DNA of 43,495 nucleotides, from positions 17,205-60,699 of the forward strand of contig PLET01000022.1 in NCBI GenBank assembly GCA_003137095.1, read 5' to 3'. The notes beneath the pieces were generated by a model. That model searched no databases. It was not told the origin of the DNA and worked only from the letters and a program-made list of their open reading frames with translations. Numbering within the stretch: the first letter of the stretch is position 1; each line of letters begins with the position of its first letter. The DNA is from Gammaproteobacteria bacterium. Its GTDB lineage: Bacteria > Pseudomonadota > Gammaproteobacteria > Steroidobacterales > Steroidobacteraceae. Positions 1 to 7,522 of the stretch are shown here, piece by piece. Position numbers and translations under genes: made by a program.

Positions 1-246
1 CTCGTCAAAGGCGATCTCGCCGGCATCGCGCGCGGCCGGGCCTTGAGTCGTGCGACAATGCGCAATATCCGTGAGAATCTGATACTGGCTTTCGCATACA
101 ACATCATCGGAATCCCCGTGGCAGCGGGCGTGCTATATCCCGCTTTCGGCATTCTATTGAGTCCCATCATCGCCGCGGCCGCCATGAGCTTGAGCTCCGT
201 GTCGGTCATTGGCAATGCGCTGCGTCTTCGAGTGGCACGAATCTAG
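1..246 (+). CDS. copA: Copper-translocating P-type ATPase, C-terminal end (partial)
   Basis: The reading frame is open from the first base of the window and ends at a TAG at 244-246, so only about the last 81 residues are present. They match the C-terminus of P1B-type copper ATPases: the segment [19 protein letters not shown] follows the soluble catalytic domain, and two hydrophobic helices follow with [15 protein letters not shown] and [13 protein letters not shown]. The MSLSSVSVI stretch matches the conserved last membrane helix, which carries the Met and Ser residues of the copper pathway. Known family role: ATP-driven export of Cu(I) across the inner membrane. The metal-binding N-terminus, phosphorylated Asp and CPC motif lie upstream of the window. 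It sits on the accessory side of the integrase, so it may belong to a metal-resistance island; that is inference. Confidence 0.88.
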   Translation, partial: LVKGDLAGIARGRALSRATMRNIRENLILAFAYNIIGIPVAAGVLYPAFGILLSPIIAAAAMSLSSVSVIGNALRLRVARI

Positions 247-298
247 GCGCGCGTACGCGGCGCTTGGAACCGATCCGATCAACGATTGCAAATTGTGA

Positions 299-1065
299 CT
301 ACAATCGGGCGGGAACCGGGGAATGCTTCGCCTCGCGAGGCCAATAGCCCGTGCGACCATAATGGGCGTGGATCCCCGCTTCTTGTTCGCGGCTTAAGGG
401 TGCGTCGGCTTCGTACGGAGGCGAATCCTTGATCGCTTGGCGCGTCAAGTCGATAGACAGCTTCGACTCCGGCCAATCGACATCATCAATCCATTGCGGC
501 GAGATGACCACACTTTGTGGCCCAGCCACCAATTACTCGTGTTGACGATGATGTAGCGGATTGCCCAAGTCTTCTCATCGACTATTAGGCCCTGTACATG
601 ACCGATGTCGCCATCGCTTGCATGCAGGTAATAGCGCATGATCTCGTTGCCGCTGCGCAGATGAATATCGTCGCCTCGATGCCGCGCGTCCGTGCTCGGC
701 CCTTGCTTCTGCGACCCCGCTTGCAACTCGTCGGGGTAGATGCCCGCTCCCCATAGGCCCCCGCCTCCCCAATAGGCCCCGTAGCCGTAGTAGCAGAGGT
801 AGCCCATCTCATGCTGACGCGACACCGGCTTATGCGTGTCAGCGTCAGGACTCCCTTTGACCTGGGCGCATGTCAATGAGACGGGGAGGATCTTTTCCGA
901 CCAATTGGGCTGACCGATGCCAATCGGTGAAATCAGTACCCGTCGCTGCGAGGATCCGTCAGGTGGATTCAGAGTGGCGCCGCCGGCTGGCTGATGATCT
1001 GATGATTGGAATCGATGATTGAGCAGGATGATGGTGTCTCCGCAATAGCGAATCAGGCCGCGCGA
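299..1065 (-). pseudogene. PRC-barrel domain protein, 5'-truncated and frameshifted
   Basis: Two overlapping frames together make one PRC-barrel protein. The upstream frame is open from 1065 with no good start codon. It carries the tail of a first barrel (RRVLISPIGIGQPNW), a Trp/Gly/Tyr-rich linker, and a second barrel beginning IRYIIVNTSNWWLGHKV. There the frame is lost. The next frame continues with VVISPQWIDDVDWPESKLSIDL and the ending typical of this family (REQEAGIHAHYGRTGYW), stopping at 299. The break is at a GTGTG (509-513 on the plus strand as CACAC), where a GTG would restore the frame, so a two-base duplication is the simplest cause. The first barrel also lacks its beginning, and the sequence beyond about 965 no longer resembles the family. 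The 5' end overlaps the integrase 3' end by 13 bases. Function of such proteins is poorly defined (envelope or stress-associated). Confidence 0.75.
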
Positions 1066-2276
1066 TCAGCGTACGATTTCGCTGCCTTCTTTTGTGAACG
1101 CAATTCGTCGAGGTAGTCAGCCCAAGCCTGCATCATCTTTGTTCTTCCCTCGAGAAAGGCCGTGCGATTGTAGGCGCGGCCGTTGGGATCTTTGACTTCA
1201 TGTGCGAGCTGATGCTCAATCCATTCCACTCGGAACTCCAGCACTTCATCGAGTATGGTGCGCGCCATCGCCCGAAATCCATGACCAGTCATTTCATCAC
1301 TCGCATAGCCGAGTCGTCGTAGAGCGCCGTTGATCGTGTTTTCGGACATTGGGCGCCCAGGACTTTGTACGCTCGGGAAAAGATACAAACCGCGGCCAGT
1401 GGCCGGCTGTAGCTCTTCAAGGACCTCCACCGCCTGACGCGACAAAGGAACGATCAGGCCCTCTCGCATTTTCATGCGCTCAGCCGGAATCCGCCATTCG
1501 GCGGCGTCGATATCTACGTGCTCCCATTCCGCGGTCCTCAACTCGCCGGGACGCACGAAGGTCAGCGGCGCGAGTCGGAGCGCGCATCGCGTGATCAGCG
1601 CGCCCTCGTAGCCGTCAATCGCCCGGAGCAGTTCGCCGACCTTCTCGGGATCCGTGATGCTGGCGAAATGCCCGCCTTTGGTCGGCGGCAGGGCACCCCG
1701 CAGATCGGCCGCGGGATTGCGCTTTGAACGAGCAGTCGCGATCGCGTACCGAAATATCTGGCTCGAATAGCCAAGACACCGATGCGCCGCATCGAGGGCA
1801 CCACGGGCTTCGATCCGACGAATGGTTTCCAGTAGCTCAGTTGCCTCGATCGCCGAAACCGGTCTGTGCCCAAGCCACGGGAATAGATCGCTCTCGAGCC
1901 GCAGCAGCACCTTGCAACTGTGGGAGTCCGCCCACCTCGCCGAGTGCTTCAGAAACCATTCACGAGCCACGGCCTCGAACGTGTTGGCGTCGGCAACGAC
2001 CGCCGCCCGCCTGGCCTGTTTCTTGAGTTCGCCAGGGTCGATGCCCTCATCGAGTACCCGCCGCGCTTCGATCTGCCGCTCACGCGCGCGGGACAGCGTC
2101 ACATCGGGGTAGATGCCAAACGCGAGCCGCCGCTCCGTGCCGTTGAACCGGTATTTGAGTCGCCACAGCTTGGAGCCGCTCGGTTCCACCTGCAGGTACA
2201 GGCCTTTGGAATCACTAAGTTTATAGGGCTTTGCTCGCGGCTTGGCGTTCCGCACCATCGTGTCAGTAAGTGGCAT
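1053..2276 (-). CDS. P4-type tyrosine integrase (DUF4102 + phage integrase)
   Basis: This is a site-specific recombinase of about 407 residues, close to the usual 400. The N-terminal DUF4102 arm-binding domain spans about residues 1-90 (LTDTMVRNAKPRAKPYKLSD, GLYLQVEPSGSKLW, LAFGIYPDVTLSRAR). A core-binding domain spans about 100-190, and the catalytic domain follows. The catalytic set is complete: R232 in FVRPGELR, K near 250 in ERMKMRE, H322-x-x-R325 in HGFRAMA, a His in HQLAHEV, and nucleophile Y359 in AYNRTAF. ATG 2276 is preferred because AGGA lies about nine bases upstream; ATG 2285 directly abuts it. The gene lies about 175 bases past the 3' end of the tRNA-Lys gene and reads away from it, the normal position for an island integrase. 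Nothing visible disrupts the gene, so the enzyme may be active. Confidence 0.93.
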   Translation of the reverse strand: MPLTDTMVRNAKPRAKPYKLSDSKGLYLQVEPSGSKLWRLKYRFNGTERRLAFGIYPDVTLSRARERQIEARRVLDEGIDPGELKKQARRAAVVADANTFEAVAREWFLKHSARWADSHSCKVLLRLESDLFPWLGHRPVSAIEATELLETIRRIEARGALDAAHRCLGYSSQIFRYAIATARSKRNPAADLRGALPPTKGGHFASITDPEKVGELLRAIDGYEGALITRCALRLAPLTFVRPGELRTAEWEHVDIDAAEWRIPAERMKMREGLIVPLSRQAVEVLEELQPATGRGLYLFPSVQSPGRPMSENTINGALRRLGYASDEMTGHGFRAMARTILDEVLEFRVEWIEHQLAHEVKDPNGRAYNRTAFLEGRTKMMQAWADYLDELRSQKKAAKSYADRAA

Positions 2277-2326
2277 TGGGGGCATCCTGCTTTCGCCGAC
2301 TTAGGATGCCCCCAAATATGCCCCCA
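2276..2326. repeat. Operator-like repeats over the integrase start: 13-bp inverted repeat and three ATGCCCCCA copies
   Basis: TTGGGGGCATCCT at 2276-2288 and AGGATGCCCCCAA at 2303-2315 form a perfect inverted repeat with a 14-base spacer. ATGCCCCCA occurs at 2306-2314 and 2318-2326 on the plus strand, 12 bases apart, and at 2285-2277 on the minus strand. The copies cover the -10 element, the probable transcription start and both candidate start codons. Such sites could bind the integrase arm-binding domain or an excisionase/repressor. An mRNA hairpin is also possible, but the predicted transcript start would cut off half of the stem. Confidence 0.7.
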
Positions 2327-2344
2327 CTGGAAATTGGCTGTCAA
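2315..2344 (-). promoter_or_regulatory. Putative integrase promoter
   Basis: On the minus strand a perfect TTGACA (2344-2339) is followed after 18 bases by CATATT (2320-2315), which matches TATAAT at four of six positions. Transcription would begin near 2308, about 30 bases before the ATG at 2276. The -10 element overlaps one ATGCCCCCA repeat, and the predicted start lies within a 13-bp inverted repeat, so the promoter looks repressible. Confidence 0.5.
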
Positions 2345-2412
2345 GGGCAGCTTCAGGACGTTTCTGGACGCTAAAATGCCTATATTCTAAGGGAATTATT
2401 AGGATTTTCAGA

Positions 2413-2429
2413 AGCGACTGGACGTCGCT
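2413..2429 (-). terminator. Weak hairpin downstream of the tRNA array
   Basis: AGCGAC (2413-2418) and GTCGCT (2424-2429) pair around a five-base loop, 24 bases past the 3' end of tRNA-Lys. No run of U follows on the minus strand, so termination here is doubtful. Otherwise 2345-2452 is AT-richer than its surroundings and holds no gene I can support. Confidence 0.2.
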
Positions 2430-2452
2430 GGAAGTCCTTGGAAGTGGGGTAT

Positions 2453-2528
<76 letters not shown>

Positions 2529-2570
2529 GCATAACCTCGCATCGACAAAACCCGGCGCCCGCACGACAAA

Positions 2571-2646
2571 TGGGGTGGACGACGGGACTCGAACCCGCGA
2601 CGGCCGGAATCACAATCCGGGGCTCTACCAACTGAGCTACGTCCAC
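2571..2646 (-). tRNA. tRNA-His (GTG)
   Basis: A 76-base cloverleaf on the minus strand including CCA. The acceptor stem is GTGGACG with CGTCCAC and the anticodon loop is TTGTGAT (anticodon GUG). The base before the 5' end (2647) encodes G, giving the G-1 opposite C73 that histidyl-tRNA synthetase requires. It lies between tRNA-Arg and tRNA-Lys. Confidence 0.97.
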
Positions 2647-2668
2647 CATCGTCGTACCCCGCATCGGT

Positions 2669-2745
2669 TGGCGCGCCCGGCAGGAATCGAACCTGCAACC
2701 GCCGGCTTAGAAGGCCGGTGCTCTATCCGATTGAGCTACGGGCGC
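2669..2745 (-). tRNA. tRNA-Arg (TCT)
   Basis: A 77-base cloverleaf on the minus strand with encoded CCA. The acceptor stem is GCGCCCG with CGGGCGC, the D arm contains AGCTCAATCGGATAGAGC, and the anticodon loop is CTTCTAA (anticodon UCU). It is the second gene of the tRNA array. Confidence 0.97.
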
Positions 2746-2747
2746 CT

Positions 2748-2824
2748 TGGTCGGGGCAGAGGGATTCGAACCCCCGACCCTCTGCTCCCAAAGCAGATGC
2801 GCTACCAGACTGCGCCATGCCCCG
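2748..2824 (-). tRNA. tRNA-Pro (TGG)
   Basis: A 77-base cloverleaf on the minus strand with encoded CCA. The acceptor stem is CGGGGCA with TGCCCCG and the anticodon loop is TTTGGGA (anticodon UGG). It is the first gene of the array; only two bases separate it from tRNA-Arg, so the array is clearly one precursor transcript. Confidence 0.97.
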
Positions 2825-2856
2825 TGCCTGCCCGTCGCCATCACGATGGGGGCGCA

Positions 2857-2884
2857 ATCCTACCAGTTCCCCGACGGCAATCAA
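2857..2884 (-). promoter_or_regulatory. Promoter of the Pro-Arg-His-Lys tRNA operon
   Basis: On the minus strand TTGATT (2884-2879) is followed after 16 bases by TAGGAT (2862-2857), 32 bases before the 5' end of tRNA-Pro. The bases after the -10 are TGCGCCCCC, the GC-rich discriminator typical of stable-RNA promoters under stringent (ppGpp) control. The rest of 2885-2953 shows no gene. Confidence 0.6.
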
Positions 2885-2953
2885 ACTGCATCGCCCCGTG
2901 CGCCGATAATGTGAACGAATTCCGGGGCATGGGGCGGTCGATGGTCGTCCACC

Positions 2954-3952
2954 TCAGGGCGCCTCCTTCGGCAATTCCGGCACGCCCCGGCGGATGTCAG
3001 CCGAGAAACCGGCGCCGTCCGCACTCCGGGCGCGCTCGGTGATCCGCCCGCGGTTGCGCAGCTCTTCGAGTGTATAGCGCGGGTCCAGGCCCCCCACCCG
3101 GTACACGTACTGGGGCAGATATCCGGTCAGCAGCAGCCGGTAGTTCAGGGGCAGATAGCCGACGATGCGCTCCATCATGTGATAGACGAGCACCGTGCAG
3201 TTGGCGGTTATCGTGTTGTAGAAGCGCGGCTTCTTGTCGAGCGCATTAGACTCGGCCACATAGGCGAGAAACAGCAGGCGGATGTCCCTCACCGGCAGGC
3301 GGATTCGATACAGATAGTCATCTTCGCCGCGCACATTGGTGCGCACCCGGATCACATCACGCTCATCCGCGGCGATGATGCTGAGCTCGAACTCCTTGAA
3401 GAAACCGCCGATCTCCGAATAGCTCTGGTCCCTGGACGGGCGTATCTCGACCGAGAACACGAGGTGATCGCCCCCCTCGAAGCCGAACGATATCATCATG
3501 TGCGCGATCGCGCGCCACGACCAATAGGACATGATCATGTCCACCGATCTGACCCTTGACAGATCGTAGCTGCGGATTTCCCAGCGCTGCGTGTAATCGC
3601 TGTCGCTGCGCCAGTCGAAATTGCGCACGTTGTGAAGGACCACCCGATCGCCGTCGACGGTGCCCGTCATCACGCGCGCCACGTCGTCCGCCCAGGGGCG
3701 ATCATTCGACGGCGGCAGGTGATTCCACCAGATGAGCAAAATGGCGAACGCCGCCGCGAACAGCGCCGCGCCGATGGCAGCACGCCCCGCCCACAGTGCA
3801 ACGATCACGGCGGCGCTGAAGGAGGCCCACAGCAGCACGCACAACAGTTTCGATGCGAGGCCGCCGGGCGCCTGATACCAGAGCGCGATTGCGCCCCAAA
3901 CCGCGGGCAGACTCAGCACCAGGGTTGCGGCAAGGGCCGCGACCATATTCAC
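2954..3952 (-). CDS. DUF4105 (Lnb N-terminal domain) membrane protein
   Basis: A 332-residue protein. Three hydrophobic helices occupy about residues 3-26, 36-56 and 57-77, so the N-terminus is anchored in the inner membrane. The rest, about 90-310, is a soluble domain matching DUF4105. The best landmark is FYNTITANCTVLVYHM, with N241-C242-T243, followed by NYRLLLTGYLPQYVYRVG. DUF4105 resembles the N-terminal periplasmic domain of Lnb-type proteins; the NC motif and conserved His suggest a papain/NlpC-like fold and possible hydrolase or acyltransferase activity, but no substrate is established. It starts at GTG 3952, overlapping the mlaA stop by four bases (GTGA); ATG 3946 is an alternative start. 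Its place in the mlaA operon suggests a role in envelope lipid or lipoprotein handling. Confidence 0.82.
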   Translation of the reverse strand: MNMVAALAATLVLSLPAVWGAIALWYQAPGGLASKLLCVLLWASFSAAVIVALWAGRAAIGAALFAAAFAILLIWWNHLPPSNDRPWADDVARVMTGTVDGDRVVLHNVRNFDWRSDSDYTQRWEIRSYDLSRVRSVDMIMSYWSWRAIAHMMISFGFEGGDHLVFSVEIRPSRDQSYSEIGGFFKEFELSIIAADERDVIRVRTNVRGEDDYLYRIRLPVRDIRLLFLAYVAESNALDKKPRFYNTITANCTVLVYHMMERIVGYLPLNYRLLLTGYLPQYVYRVGGLDPRYTLEELRNRGRITERARSADGAGFSADIRRGVPELPKEAP

Positions 3953-4845
3953 TCGCCCGCCGGGGCGCCGGTGCCGGCCTTCTTCGGCCGGCTCTTGCGC
4001 CGCAGTCCCTCATCCTCGATCAGGCGTTTGCGTACGTATAGAAATCGGATGGTCTCGTATTCGAACGGCGAGCCGGTCGCGTAATAGCGGAAGTCGACAT
4101 TGGCCCGCTCGTCGACTCCGTTGACGACGCCGAGATACCAGGTCTTGTTGCCGCGGTAGAGATTTACCACGTTGACCGCATAGGCGGCGCCGAAATCCCC
4201 GGCCAAGCCGATGCCGTCGCGCAGGGTGGAGGGCCCGATGAGGGGAATCACAAGATACGGTCCGGGATGCATGCCCCACGTCGACAGCGTCGCGGAGAAG
4301 CCGGTCGGGGCATCGGGCAGCTTGAGTTTGGCGGCGACGTCGATCAGGCCGCCGATGCCGAACGTGCTGTTGATCAAGAAGCGCCCCAGGCTGCGCACGC
4401 CGGCCTGCAGCCGCACTTGCAGCACGTAATTGATGATGCTGTCGACTTCAGTGAGATTGCCGAAAAAGTTGTGCACGCCGGCGCGCAGCGGTGACGGCAG
4501 GCGGCGGTAGCCGTTCGCGACCGGCAGGAAAATCGCCTCGTCGAAGCGTGCGTTGAACCGGTAGGTGAATCGGTTGAGCCGCTCCCAGGGGTCGTAGGTG
4601 CGCATGGACGGCGCCTCGGCCGCGGTCAGCGGCGGGCCGGCTGCGGCGGGCGCATGGCCGCCGGAGTCCTCGGACTGGATGGCGGCGGCCAATGTGGCCG
4701 CATTCTCGGCAGCCGCGCCGACGTCGGCCTCTGGAGTCTCCGGCGGCAGGCTGCGGATGCTCAGGCTTGGCGAAGCGCAGCCGCCGAGCGTGATTGCCGC
4801 CATGGCCGCGAGCACGACGGCCCTCAAGGCGCGTGCCCCTTCCAC
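3949..4845 (-). CDS. mlaA: MlaA (VacJ) family outer-membrane lipoprotein
   Basis: An MlaA family protein. The known role is to remove mislocalised phospholipid from the outer leaflet of the outer membrane and pass it towards the inner membrane. The signal peptide ends in the lipobox LGGC with acylated Cys at residue 23 from the proposed GTG start at 4845. Family motifs are YDPWERLNRFTYRFN (from residue 84), a VHNFFGNL segment, FLINSTFGIGGLIDVA, and WGMHPGPYLVIPLIGPST. The C-terminal tail is basic. Frame alone allows longer starts up to 4959, but those lie inside the upstream hydrolase gene and would bury the signal peptide. GTG 4845 overlaps that gene by 22 bases. It lies between an alpha/beta hydrolase and DUF4105 gene in one operon, facing pqiAABC. 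Confidence 0.92.
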   Translation of the reverse strand: MEGARALRAVVLAAMAAITLGGCASPSLSIRSLPPETPEADVGAAAENAATLAAAIQSEDSGGHAPAAAGPPLTAAEAPSMRTYDPWERLNRFTYRFNARFDEAIFLPVANGYRRLPSPLRAGVHNFFGNLTEVDSIINYVLQVRLQAGVRSLGRFLINSTFGIGGLIDVAAKLKLPDAPTGFSATLSTWGMHPGPYLVIPLIGPSTLRDGIGLAGDFGAAYAVNVVNLYRGNKTWYLGVVNGVDERANVDFRYYATGSPFEYETIRFLYVRKRLIEDEGLRRKSRPKKAGTGAPAGE

Positions 4846-6197
4846 CGGCCCGCCAGCATGTCGAGCATGTCGGCGATCTGGCTGCGATCCCCCAGGTTGC
4901 CGAGATGGCCACCGTGGTCGTACACGACGATTCTCGTGCCGAAGGTATCCTCGAGCCATGCGAGTTCCGGCTTGTCGAGAATCAGATCATCACTGTTGGT
5001 CTGGACATAGTAGTCGGGATTCGTGCGCAGCACATCGCCGATGATCTCGAGGCGGCTGTCGGCGATCAGCGATTTGCCGGTCGAATTGGCCCGGTGCTTG
5101 AGGTAATAGGGCACGAATACCCTCGAGAAGTATTCGGAGAACGGCTTGCTGCGCAGGATGCGAGCAGTGTCCTCGAGCGAATCGCCGACCTTGGGCGGAT
5201 GGTTCGGATCGACCACGACGCCGGTGCGGGCGTACAGATCACCTGCAAAGAACACGTTGATCAGGTCGAGGCGGAACGTGAGCGCGATGGCTTCCGAGAA
5301 TTCCGTGTCGGTCTTCAACACCGCGCCGGCGGCGGAGAACAGAAAGTTCTCGTCGACCTGCAATGTGTCCGACGCGCGATACAGATTCGCGAGCTCTGCG
5401 TAGAGCTTGCGGTAAAGGGCCTCGATGGCGGCATCGCCGGGACCGATGCTGATCGCAAACAGCCGGTCGAGCCGGGCGATGGAGGTGAACAGGCTGACCG
5501 GCGGATTGATCATCACCGCCCGATGAATCTTCAGCTTGCCCTGCGTCGCATCGATCGACTTGACCATGGCCGCGTTGGCTCCCCCGAGGCTGTAGCCCAG
5601 CACGTCGATGTCCGTGATGCGCACTCTGCGCGGCAGATGCGCAATGATCTGCTGCATGGCGGCATACAGGTCGAGGCTGTCCTGGCGCAGGTCGCCGACG
5701 ACGCCGGTGCTCGAAGCCGAGACGATGAATCCCGGGAAGGTGGGCGACGGCAGGGTGAGCACGTGATAGCCCGCGCCATACAGGGCGGCGCGCAGCGTCG
5801 CGAGCTTGGCCGAGTTGCCGTCGCTGCCGGTGCCCGCAATCACGATGGCCAATGGCGCGGGCTTGTCCTGGGCGGAGAACCATACCCGCAGCCGCCGATC
5901 GAACCAGAACACCGCCGGCACGGGCATTGCCCACGGCAGGCTGATGTCGATCTCCGTCAGCGGCACCGTCTTCGGCAGAGGCGCCATATCGGCGGGTGGC
6001 GTACCGAACACCGTTGCGCGCAGTCCCGCTGAATCCGCCAGACCCGTGGCCGGACCCACGGTCGTCAACGCCGGCTCGGGGTTCGCCGGCGGCTCGGCGC
6101 CCGCGCTCATGGCTGTCAACGACAGCGCGACGCCCCAGAATCCCTGTATGGCGGCGCACGGCCGCGCCCTGCTGCTTTTTGCCGGAGCGCCTGGCAT
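4824..6197 (-). CDS. Alpha/beta hydrolase with signal peptide, mlaA-linked
   Basis: A 457-residue alpha/beta hydrolase. A signal-like N-terminus (hydrophobic stretch about residues 17-34 ending in SAGA) suggests periplasmic location. The core includes a beta strand and oxyanion region (PLAIVIAGTGSDGN), the nucleophile elbow GYSLGG with Ser203, and a late His431 in YDHGGHLGNL; the catalytic acid is not certain. The long stretch between the elbow and the His could be a lid over a lipid-like substrate. The substrate is unknown; lipase, esterase or thioesterase activity are all possible. The gene precedes mlaA and overlaps it, so an acyl-lipid substrate from the envelope is a reasonable guess. 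The start at 6197 has only a distant GAGG upstream, so a slightly different start is possible. Confidence 0.8.
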   Translation of the reverse strand: MPGAPAKSSRARPCAAIQGFWGVALSLTAMSAGAEPPANPEPALTTVGPATGLADSAGLRATVFGTPPADMAPLPKTVPLTEIDISLPWAMPVPAVFWFDRRLRVWFSAQDKPAPLAIVIAGTGSDGNSAKLATLRAALYGAGYHVLTLPSPTFPGFIVSASSTGVVGDLRQDSLDLYAAMQQIIAHLPRRVRITDIDVLGYSLGGANAAMVKSIDATQGKLKIHRAVMINPPVSLFTSIARLDRLFAISIGPGDAAIEALYRKLYAELANLYRASDTLQVDENFLFSAAGAVLKTDTEFSEAIALTFRLDLINVFFAGDLYARTGVVVDPNHPPKVGDSLEDTARILRSKPFSEYFSRVFVPYYLKHRANSTGKSLIADSRLEIIGDVLRTNPDYYVQTNSDDLILDKPELAWLEDTFGTRIVVYDHGGHLGNLGDRSQIADMLDMLAGRWKGHAP

Positions 6198-6202
6198 ATA
6201 CT
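6197..6202 (+). promoter_or_regulatory. Possible -10 element for the pqi operon
   Basis: TATACT at 6197-6202 lies 28 bases before the TTG start of the first pqiA gene, in the short divergent space next to the hydrolase start. No convincing -35 lies at 16 to 18 bases upstream, so this is tentative. Confidence 0.28.
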
Positions 6203-6230
6203 TTACTTAACCTCGTTCAAAGGGACTCAC

Positions 6231-6887
6231 TTGGGCCATACTGGGCGCGCCTCAGGTCGCGCCGCTCGTTCCATCGACATGCAGATCCATCCGACCCTCA
6301 TCGCTTGCATGAACTGCGACACGCTGTCGCAGCGGCCGTCGCTGATGGGAGCCGAACAAGCGACGTGCGCGAATTGCGGCGCCATGCTGCTGCGCGCCGG
6401 ACCGGGACTGCAGCATCTGCTGGCACTGTCGTTGGCGGCGGCCGTGCTGTACATCATAGCGAATGTATTTCCGGTCATCGGGATAAACGTGAACGGCCGC
6501 GCCAGCGACACCACCCTGTGGGGTTCGGTGCTGTCGTTGGCCGACCATGCGACGGCGCCCATCGCAATCGTCGTGGCCCTGGCGCTCATCGTGGTCCCGG
6601 CCCTGCGCATCGGCCTGATGTGCTGGATCCTGTTGCATGCGCAGGCCGGCAGGCGCGCTCCCCTGTTCAATTTTCTGATGCGCATCTGGGCGGGTCTGCA
6701 TCCCTGGAGCATGGTGGAGGTCGGGGTGCTGGCGGCGCTCGTCTCCATCGTGAAGCTGAGCGGTCTGGTGCACGTGCAGGCCGGCGTCGGCATCTGGGCC
6801 ATGGCCGCCCTGGCGGTCCTGCTGACCGTTCTGGCGCACTGGGATACCCGCTCGCTGTGGCCGGAACTGGCCGGTGGACGCCGATGA
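6231..6887 (+). CDS. pqiA: PqiA-type membrane protein, first half
   Basis: A 218-residue PqiA-domain protein. It opens with a zinc-ribbon of two CxxC pairs (C26/C29 in ACMNCD and C46/C49 in CANCG) followed by about four membrane helices, including HLLALSLAAAVLYIIANVFPVIGI with the NxxPV motif seen in PqiA. In E. coli, PqiA is one protein with two such domains, and with PqiB and PqiC it forms a system for moving lipids between the inner and outer membranes. Here the two domains are separate genes. TTG 6231 has AGGGA five bases upstream; ATG 6279 (giving MQIHPTLIAC) is possible but lacks a ribosome binding site. It overlaps the next gene by four bases (ATGA). Confidence 0.88.
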   Translation: MGHTGRASGRAARSIDMQIHPTLIACMNCDTLSQRPSLMGAEQATCANCGAMLLRAGPGLQHLLALSLAAAVLYIIANVFPVIGINVNGRASDTTLWGSVLSLADHATAPIAIVVALALIVVPALRIGLMCWILLHAQAGRRAPLFNFLMRIWAGLHPWSMVEVGVLAALVSIVKLSGLVHVQAGVGIWAMAALAVLLTVLAHWDTRSLWPELAGGRR

Positions 6888-7522
6888 ACACACCCTCGCG
6901 GGCGGCCGACGCGGGATTGTGCGGCTGTCCGGTCTGCGGCCTGGTTTGCGACGGCGTCGCGGATCCGGGCCGCTGTCCGCGCTGCCACTGCGAACTGCAC
7001 TCCCGAAAGCCCGAGAGCTTATCGCGCACCTGGGCGCTGTTGACGGCGGCCCTGATTCTCTACGTGCCCGCCAACATCCTGCCGGTGATGTACACGCAGT
7101 CGATCGACAGCGGCAGCGCGGGTCGCGAGGACACCATTTTCTCCGGCGTCATCGGATTCTGGCAATCCGGATCGTGGGACATCGCCGCCATCATATTCAT
7201 CGCCAGCATTCTCATTCCGTCGACGAAGTTCATCGTCCTGGCCGTCCTGCTGGTCAATGCCCGGCGCCGACGGGTACGCCGGCCGGCGCTGCAGGCGCAG
7301 CTCTACCGGGCGCTCGAAGCGGTCGGCTACTGGTCCATGCTGGACGTGCTGGTGGTCGGCTTGGTGACGGCGGTCGTCAAGTTCCGCGGCGTCAGCGAGG
7401 CCGAGCCACGCATCGGCATCCTGTTCTTCGGCATGGTGGTGGTCCTGACGATGCTGGGGACGCTCGCCTTCGATCCCCGGCTGTTGTGGGATTCACCCTC
7501 GAGGCATCCGCCGCATGGCTAG
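6884..7522 (+). CDS. pqiA: PqiA-type membrane protein, second half
   Basis: A 212-residue protein with the same plan as the preceding gene: a Cys-rich zinc ribbon (C15/C18 and C31/C34, CPVCG and CPRCH) and four predicted helices, the first carrying YVPANILPVMYTQ. It represents the second PqiA domain. Start ATG 6884 overlaps the previous stop (ATGA) and is preceded by GGTGG. The last codons overlap pqiB by eight bases, so translation of the two halves and pqiB is probably coupled. Known role of the family: inner-membrane partner of the MCE protein PqiB in lipid transport. Confidence 0.88.
   Translation: MNTPSRAADAGLCGCPVCGLVCDGVADPGRCPRCHCELHSRKPESLSRTWALLTAALILYVPANILPVMYTQSIDSGSAGREDTIFSGVIGFWQSGSWDIAAIIFIASILIPSTKFIVLAVLLVNARRRRVRRPALQAQLYRALEAVGYWSMLDVLVVGLVTAVVKFRGVSEAEPRIGILFFGMVVVLTMLGTLAFDPRLLWDSPSRHPPHG

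Noticed and set aside
4794-6032. A 412-residue plus-strand frame
   Set aside because: It is antisense to the alpha/beta hydrolase, rich in Asp, Arg and Gln, and has no recognisable motif.
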